A stretch of DNA of 64,000 bases from contig OX388322.1 of assembly GCA_947579605.1 (NCBI GenBank), positions 11,718,001 through 11,782,000 on the forward strand. Direction: 5' to 3'. Each line of letters opens with the position of its first letter. The first letter of the stretch is position 1. The notes below the pieces were generated by a model, which saw nothing but the letters and a program-made list of their open reading frames with translations, did no database searches and was not told where the DNA came from. Below are positions 51,601 through 60,600 of this stretch, piece by piece. A program made the position numbers and the translations under genes. This stretch comes from Athripsodes cinereus. Its lineage: Eukaryota > Arthropoda > Insecta > Trichoptera > Leptoceridae.

Positions 51601-54600
51601 TAACATAGTAATTATGTATGTATCTAATATCAAATTTGCGTAAAGTTCCTACAATGTGTACCTACCTATATTATAATAGGTCGGGGAAAAAGTTTTATTC
51701 GCATTTTATATGAAAATTCAAGTAATTTTTTTTTCAAAGTTAATTTACATTTAATTACAGTATAGGTATATGTGCCATTTTTTTCGAAGACTTTCTGCCA
51801 TCTTGTAGGTAGAGACATGATCCATTGCTGTAGAAATTTTGGGACTTCCGATCAAAAAAACGCAACAAGTAGTTTTGGCAGTCCTCTCTTGATATGCCGA
51901 TCTTGCTCCACTTTTTCAAAAATAGCGTCCATTTTATCCGTAGCAGGGCGACCAGAGCGAGGTGCATTTTTGACATCAAAATTCCTGGATTGAAAACGCT
52001 TAAACCAACTTTGTGTCACTCTTACTGACACTGCATTAGGTCCATAAACGTCACATTTTTTTCGCGGCTAGAGTTGCATTTTTACTTGATTCGCTCATTT
52101 TGACAGAAAGAAAAACAAATGAAAAATAGCGGGAAATAAAATTTTCTTAATTTGATTCTTTTTTCGAAATGTCACCTTTTTAATGTCATGAAAACCAGCC
52201 AGATACAAATAGTACAGCCAAAGATATTTTATTACAAGTTTATACATACTATATGCGAAAAGACTTTTCTCCCAACCTAATATTTAGTTACCTACATGTT
52301 TGTGGCTAACATATGGTTTGTAATGTAAATTTAACACATGAAACTACTATATAAGGCTTAGAAAAGACAATGCCACCTTATTCGGTTGTGTCCCAGACGA
52401 GACTTGAACCCGCAACCCTACCTTTGCGCGAGTGTGTGTTAAATTTACATAAATAACCTCATACAATGGTTAATTGTCCAAATAACATCGATAAACATGG
52501 TTTATAATAAAGGGTTTTTCAACAAGGACTTTGTTTTTTAAAACAAAATAAAACAAAAAAATTTGATGAAGATGATTAAAATTTTTATTGAATTACAAAG
52601 AGAAAAGTTTGGCAATTATGCATGAAAAATGATATCTGACAAATGTCCACCACGAGCACGCTGACAGATGTCGATTCTTTCATCAAAGTTTTTAATCACT
52701 TTTTGGCAAAATGGCGGGACTATTTCGCTAATCACATCACGGATTTTGAGTTTTAAGGCTGCAATCGATTCGATTGGCTCCGTATAGACTCTGTCCTTAA
52801 CATAGCCCCACAAAAAATAATCCAGTGGCGTTAAATCACACGATCTGGCTGGCCACTTAACAGCTGAGTTTCGTGAAATCATGCGATCGGGAAATTTGGT
52901 TTGCAATAAATTGATCGTTTCATTGGCTGTGTGACATGTGGCACCGTCCTGTTGAAACCACATGTCAGTGATATCCACGTCATCAATAATAGGCCAAAAT
53001 TGAGTTGTCAACATCTTGCGATAGCGTGATCCATTGACCGTTACCGCATTTCCAGTCTCATCTTCGAAAAAAAACGGCCCAATCACGCCTCCAGACCACA
53101 TAGCGCACCATACAGTGACACGCTGAGCATGCAACGGCTTCTCAATAATTTCTCTAGGATTTTCAGAAGCCCAAATGCGGCAATTTTGCTTGTTGACGTA
53201 CCCTGACAAGTGAAAATGGGCTTCGTCTGAAAAAATGATTTTTTCAGAAAAACCAGCGGGTTGTTCCTGAATGAATTGAGCGAATCTACGGCGATTTGAA
53301 TGGTCGTTCGGCTTCAATTCCTGCACCAGTTGAACCTTGTAAGGCTTCAAAGCCAAATCTTTACGCAAAATTCGCCATGTGGTGGTTTTGGATAACCCCA
53401 ATTGTCGAGAACGTCGAGGAATTGACAAATTTGGATCTGCTTCAACACTGTGGCTCACGGCTGCGATGTTTTCAGTTGAACGACCCGGTCGTACACGCGT
53501 TGGTGTTAACACATTTTGTATCGAGCCTGTCGACTCAAATTTAGCGACCAAATTCTTAATAGCGGTCTCAGAAGGACGATTATGTTGTCCGAAAATATCA
53601 CGAATTTGACGAAATGTCACTTTAGCAGAACCACCATTTTCATAATGGATTTTAATTATTTTAATGCGATTTTCAAGCGAAATTGAATTCATTGCAACAA
53701 TTGCCAATGCATCCACTACGAATACGTCAAAAAATTAAATGTCAAAACTATCATGTTGCTGGTGTTGCCACAATTAAAAAACAAAGTTCTTGTTGAACAA
53801 CCCTTTACCTATCAATAAGTCACTACAAGGGTAAAGGCACTGTGAAAACTATACATAATATTATATTTAAAAAAATTGACAAACAGCATTAAGTTTTGTA
53901 TACGTATTCAACAATGAGGCTTTTTCACATATTATTTTGATGTCTAAATTATTTTAAGAAATCATTATCTCATTTACAATTTAATCTACATCTACATAGT
54001 TACATACGATATATTATAAGATGTAGCTAGAAGATTTTGCAGTAAGCATTCGAGTATCGCTATTTCTACGAAACCTCACATGAGAAAAATAATTATTGCA
54101 ATAATAAGCAATTTGGAAACTTTTATTTGGAGATAACGTTGCGCAAAACTTCTCATTTTGACTTAAATTAAAATGATTTTAATTTAACACTGTTACATTC
54201 ACAATTTAAATTATAATTGTGAAAGTAGCAGTGTTTAATTAAAATATAATTATGATTTAAATAAAAATGAACTTTCATAAAGTTACCACCGAAAAAATAG
54301 AAACTATATTTATAAACCTTATATGTTGGTATTTTATCGTTTAGATTATTCTGGATTATTGATCAAGTTTTCATTTCATCTTTCCAGATCTGGCTGTGGT
54401 AGTAGGAGAAAATGTAGCTCTTAAGTGTTCCATACCTGCCAGTTGTGGAGCCCTGCACTCAGTGCGGTGGTACAGAGGTGACGACAGAATAGCGTTACTC
54501 GCAGAGTCTGCACAACTCGCAAAAACTGAGGGGCCCATGGCAAACAGGTAAGAAATACACACATCATTAATATATCTATAAAGTTTGGGTTAGTTGAAAG

Positions 54601-57600
54601 AAATCGCGCCCCCGCGATAAACTCGCTCTTTGTATATTGATTGTATCGTTGTATTTAATTTAGCTGTATTTTTTTTTTGTAGAATTGCTTGTAATCCATG
54701 TAGATACAGTAAAAAAATATACAAATAAAATGTTATTTTGTAAAAAAAATATTTTGGAATATCTTCAAAGTATTGCTACTGAGAGTAGATAAGATTGAAG
54801 CTTATTAAAAGCTTTCGATGATTTTTATAAACTTTGAGACTCATCAAAATTTTGACACTTACTTACGTGTCTGTGGTCTTCTTTTTTTATATCACTGGGC
54901 GCTATTTGTGTTATTGTTAAGTTATATATTTTTTTTTATTTCAGGCTCCAATTATCTTTGAGCGTATTATCTGAACTGCGTATAAATCCTGTGGAGATAG
55001 ATGACGACGACACATATAGATGTGAACTGACCTACATCACTCCAGCAGATAACTGTGATCCCGTCACCACTATCACACTCAGGACACTCAGTAAGTTAAA
55101 ATAATATTACCTATATCTAAAAATAGTATCTACTTGTAAAGCAACGACATAATGTTATTATGCTTATTCATAATACTCGCCTCAAATCACTCGATAACTG
55201 GTGGATAGCCGAGAAAATACATGAAATAAAAAAAGATCGTATTGTATATAAGAGTCAACTCATATAGGTATAAATCAGTCAAGTATTGAAGGTGAAGTTG
55301 CTTCCAAAATTCAAATAAACAGTGTACCTATTAATTAAAATACTTACCCATAAAAATTTTGGGATTCCCATAAAGTAAAATTTCGGTGTACAGTATTGCC
55401 ATTTTATAAAACCTTAGATAAATTAATCATAATGTATTTTTCTATGTTTACTGTTTTTGACAGATAATCCTGCCTCCTACTAACACGGTATCTCCTACTT
55501 TCTCTAATCCATATTTTTACATTGACTTGAATTATTGTATTCATTCCAGTGAAACCTACTTCAGTGGTAATAGTTGATCAAGCTGGCAATGAAGTGAAGC
55601 AAGACTCTGCTTTAGGAGGACTTCTTGAAGACAGCCAGATCAGTATAGAGTGCAGAGCCAAGGGAGGAAAGCCCACTCCAACACTCACATGGACTGTAGC
55701 TGATGATGAGATCGCTGGTTGCTAATTTACTTACTGCTTACCCTTATCTTTCCACTGCTGGATATAAACCACTTTCACATTTAAATAATTATATACGTTT
55801 TCTCATAATTTAGGAAATTATGTTTTCAGTTTAAGAATGTCAATAAAAAATAAATGATCAGCAAAGATGTTTATGGTCCAGATATATAAAATAACTTGAT
55901 TGTAGTCTTAAATTTAAGCTAGCAATCTATGTTAGTTTCATGACAAAAATTGAACTTATTACTGTTATCATAAAAAAATATTTTTGTCTTTATTGTAGGT
56001 GATCAGTCAGTGGATGGTGAGGGAGAAAATGTCGTTACAACAAATCGTCTCTTCCTGGAAGTAGAGAGACATTACCAGGGAAGAAGACTGAAATGTTCAG
56101 CTGCATCTGAAGCCCTTAAAGAACCTATGGTTATTGATATTCAGATGGATCTCATTTGTAAGTTGACATTTCATCATCTTTCCATGAATTAAATTGGTTT
56201 CACATATTTTCATACTTTAAATGTAGTCCAGTCTTTCTACTGAAATAGGATTCCAATTAACTTTGTATGTGAAATTCCTTTTAAAATATTTCTATAATTT
56301 AACCAGGGAAAAATGGAATAAAATGTATATATGGAAGATGTGTATTTATTTATTTATTTATTTATTCAAAACCAGTTACACACTTCAGACAACACATACA
56401 AATAAATACAAACAATTATAATCATTACAAGAGACCATGCATTGCCCAATTTAAAAGTGTATATAAATTAACTATTTGATATATTTCATTAGCCCATAAG
56501 GTTGTCAAATAGTATAGTGTAAATATATATATTTTTCATTTACAGTACTGCCAAAAGATATAAATATATCAGGAATCGAACATCATGTAGTACAAGGAAG
56601 TAAAGTTACACTAGAATGTAAAACAACAGGTTCCAGGCCTCCTGTAGCTATGACCTGGTACAATGGATCTCAAATAATGTCTGCGGAGCAATCTCTGAGT
56701 AATGCGCAGCCACAGAATGATGGCACATATATTACCTTGTCCAGGCTGTCATTCTGGGCTACCAGATGGGAAAATGGGAACCCATTTACGTGTGAAGCAA
56801 GACAACTGGCCGCCCCTATTGAACAGGATAATGCTGTTCTCAATGCAACACACCTCATGGACGTGCATTGTAAGTATTTTTTTAAACCTCATTCATAGAC
56901 CCTATTAGTTACATTACTTTTTTGAAATATCTTTTCTGTAGAAGAGATATCTTTGTTCTCTGTTGGTCTTCTGACTTCTTGTTAGTTTTCCAATTGGGTA
57001 CCTACTATATCCCTTTGGTGATTTGTGTAAGACAATGTTTGGGAACCTGGTGCTTCTCCAAAGTTGACATTATTTTTAAATGAAATGGTCAGACTGGTCT
57101 TGTTTCAACTTTTCTTGTCCAGTTCTGGTATTCATATTTAGGAATAATTTTGTATAATTTTTATTTTTTCATATTTAGTTCCGCCTGTTGTGACAGTCAG
57201 ACCTGAGAACATCACGGTAAATGAAACATTTGATGTCTTGCTGTTTTGTGAATACGAGGCCAATCCATCCAAGTTACTTTCAGTCACATGGTAAGCAGCA
57301 GTGCTTGACACTACAAATTATCATTTCAACTCTAATTTATATTTATCAAATATTTACTTAAACATCATTATGATTCTTACATTGTAACAATATGTAAACA
57401 TTACATAAATCAATGAAAGAAAGCAAGGAACAAAATACTAATTAAAGAGGTATTAGGTGTTGTAACTTGTGATAATCCTATTGATTGTTTTTATTTAGGC
57501 TACAGAATGACGAGCCAATAGATATTACACCAAATCCTGGTCATTATGAAGGTGGAACCACAGAAGAGCAAACCTTATTGATAAAGAATTCATCTGAGGA

Positions 57601-60600
57601 AGACATTGGTCTTTATGTCTGCCAATTGGAGAATGCTGTGGGGACAGCAATCAGTGAAAATTATGTTTCTGTTGATATTTTGTGTAAGTTTTATTATATG
57701 ATTTATTTATAAATATGTAAATTACATCTTTTTACAATATAATACAATATGAACAATAAATTTTACAGTCTTCAGTAAAAATAATATACTCAAAATAATT
57801 AGTGAAACATTAAAAAAAACATTATTTTCATTTGCTAGAAGTATGGGGCTAAAACAAACCATAAAATAAAATCAATCTATGAAAACAAACACTCATAACT
57901 ATATATTTTCAGTTCTTGTTTGTATTGAAACGGGTTAAATATAGAAATATCATTTTCAAACTAATGTTGTTGAAATTTTCATTGCTTTAAGGTCTATAAA
58001 GGTGTATTTTGTAAATTGATTCCTATGCAATTTGATAGTGCTTTTGGTATTTACCGATGTTTTACTACCAATGAATATGTCCAATTTCAATATCAAACCA
58101 GTCAATTGTCCAGACAGTTCATCTCTTTTTTATTTTCCAGTCAAACCAGAAGTAGAGCTAATCACTGATGCTATGGGTCATGTGATTGAATCTGACAATC
58201 GTAATGTCACTCTAGAGTGCAGTATTATAAAAGGAAATCCTCAGAAACTCAATTCAGTCATGTGGTTCCTTGATGGGGAACTTCTCCAGTTACTCCCACT
58301 GTGTAATGTAACAGAAGAATATTCAGGAGGTAAGAAGAATAAAATCTGAACACCCTGTTTTAAGAACTCTTTAAATTATTATGATAACTAATAGTACAGG
58401 AACATGGAATAGAATTAGTTTGTTTTAATCAATATGTTTATTATTTATATTTGTATTTGTACTTAAATATGTCAAAAATGTCTTTTCACAATGTGAACCC
58501 ATAAACCCTAGATCATAAAACATTCTCGTAGAGTGAAATCAAATTTTCTTCCAGTCATCATCCTAAATGAAAAACCGAAAGTAAAAAAAAGCTTCATTGA
58601 AAAAAATACCACTTATGTGGTGTTCTCACTTTGGCGAATATCGCTAGGGCACCAAAATATCGCCAGCCATTTGAACCGTGTGAACAAAATGACAGCTAGT
58701 CTGAAACGATAAAAACCAGTAGAAACGATATCGTCTCGAGTTGACCACCTTCCAACTTTCTCGGGCGATCGAACGATTTGCACATGCGCAGATATGCGCG
58801 GCGTTTGTGTCTATGGTAAAAGCTTTATAACCTATAAATTTTATAATGTTTCCCGCTTCGTGACAGCTGTTATCTTTTTTGTTGGTTTGTGGCGTTTGTT
58901 TCCTTAATTAAAAGGCGCCTTATAACCTCTACTATAACATTTTCGACTAAAAATAAACACTTCGCGATCTCCATATCGACGCCATTTTGAAAACAGTGTC
59001 AAAATCAAAGCGCATCTGACAGATCGTTTCTATATCGGTGGACTTGTGTGAACAGGTGTGACGATCAATGGGCGTACGACGAATTTTGTTTTTTCGCCTG
59101 GCGTTATATTTTGAAATTCGGCTGGCGATATTCGCCAAATGTGAACACCCCATTAGTATAGAGTTTGTATTTGATCATTACTAGAACCATTTTACAAACA
59201 TTTGGTTAACAAAGTCAATTAGGTATATAGGTACTTATATTTTTTTGTAAAAGCACGAAGCAATATGTATCAACATAAAATAAAATGATGATTTTAATTA
59301 TCATTATTTCAGTTCTCTCTATGTCAAGTGACTTATGTACTGAAGTAGAGCCCACAAAACTACTTCTGGAAACTATTACAAAGGCATTTCATGGAAACTA
59401 CTCTTGTCGAGGTGCAAATGATGCTGGTTGGGGACCTGAGAGCAACAAAACAGAGCTCATAGTATATTGTATGTATTGATTTAATAAAAAAATCTTTAAT
59501 TGATTTAATAATAAAATCTATTAAGCATCTATATTTTATACTTATTCATAAATTATATTATGGCGCAGTTTGATCATTGAACCAGCTGGCCAAGGTTTTT
59601 AAATTTTTATTTTTGTAGTCTATGGTGTAGTAAAATTTGAAGTTAATTTTATGGGAATAAAAGCATAAATTTGCTTACTTATTTTATTATTTATCAGATA
59701 TTCCTGGTCCCGCCAAACTAGTATACTATCCTCAAAATGTCATCAAGGGTATGTCTATGAAGCTGACATGTTCTGTGGATGATCTGGGCAGGCCACAAGC
59801 TGTTAGGTAAGATCAATTAATTTTTTTCATTTCACATACATCATGAAAAGTGATAAAGTTTGATAAAGGTGTTTCAGAACTTTCTTTGGTTGATCCAAAG
59901 GTTGAATCAAATTGTTTTTCTTTTCTAGTTATCAGTGGCATAGAGGAAGTGAGCTTATGTCAGATATAACCTCGGCAGAATGGATGATTGATACAGTGGG
60001 TCTCGAGTCAGAGACAAACTTCACATGCCGAGCTGTCAATGATGCTGGACTGAGTGAACCTGCTGTAGTGTATGTGGATGTATCGGGTTAGTGAGTTTAT
60101 TTTGTACTTCTACATTCAACTTATTTTTACACTTAAAAATGGTATTGAATGTTTCAGCTGTTAAGATATTGCCAAATTATCTTTTTGGTACTGTGTTTGG
60201 TACTGTTGTATGTAATCTTAAAATTTTCACTGCACAATTTAATGCCATTAATTTTGGTTTTATTATATGTTTGTAAAGTGTGACATTAGCTGATGTTTGC
60301 GTTCCATGTGTCTATTTCTGTCTCGTTTTCCCATACAAAAGTGGATGCTAAAAAGCAGAAATTTGTGGATGAGTATAAAAAAAAACTTTGAAAAGAATGA
60401 GGGTTTTCTCAAATGAATGGTGCACGTACGTCGTACACATCTTAAGTATTTCAACTCATTTTCTCTTTAATTCATCGTTTTTAGTGAAAACTAAAAATAT
60501 ACAAGCATGCTTATGACTGTTATGATTGCAATTATGCAAAAAAGACATAATTTTAACATTAATTATCACTAAATAACAATTTATTCTACAATTATAAATA

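Larger units (their letters stand above)
47097..51676. other. Receptor intron 1, late part
   Basis: Holds an ultra-short retroposon (47440-47486), a reverse anonymous-family copy (about 47700-47850) and a fold-back structure (49984-50088). The remainder is unassigned AT-rich DNA. Confidence 0.45.

Noticed and set aside
53296..53609. Plus-strand frames opposite the DD41D transposase
   Set aside because: Antisense shadows without domain features.
55550..55700. Alternative exon 4 donor at GTAGCT (about 55696)
   Set aside because: It would leave phase 0 and break frame with exon 5, which requires phase 1.
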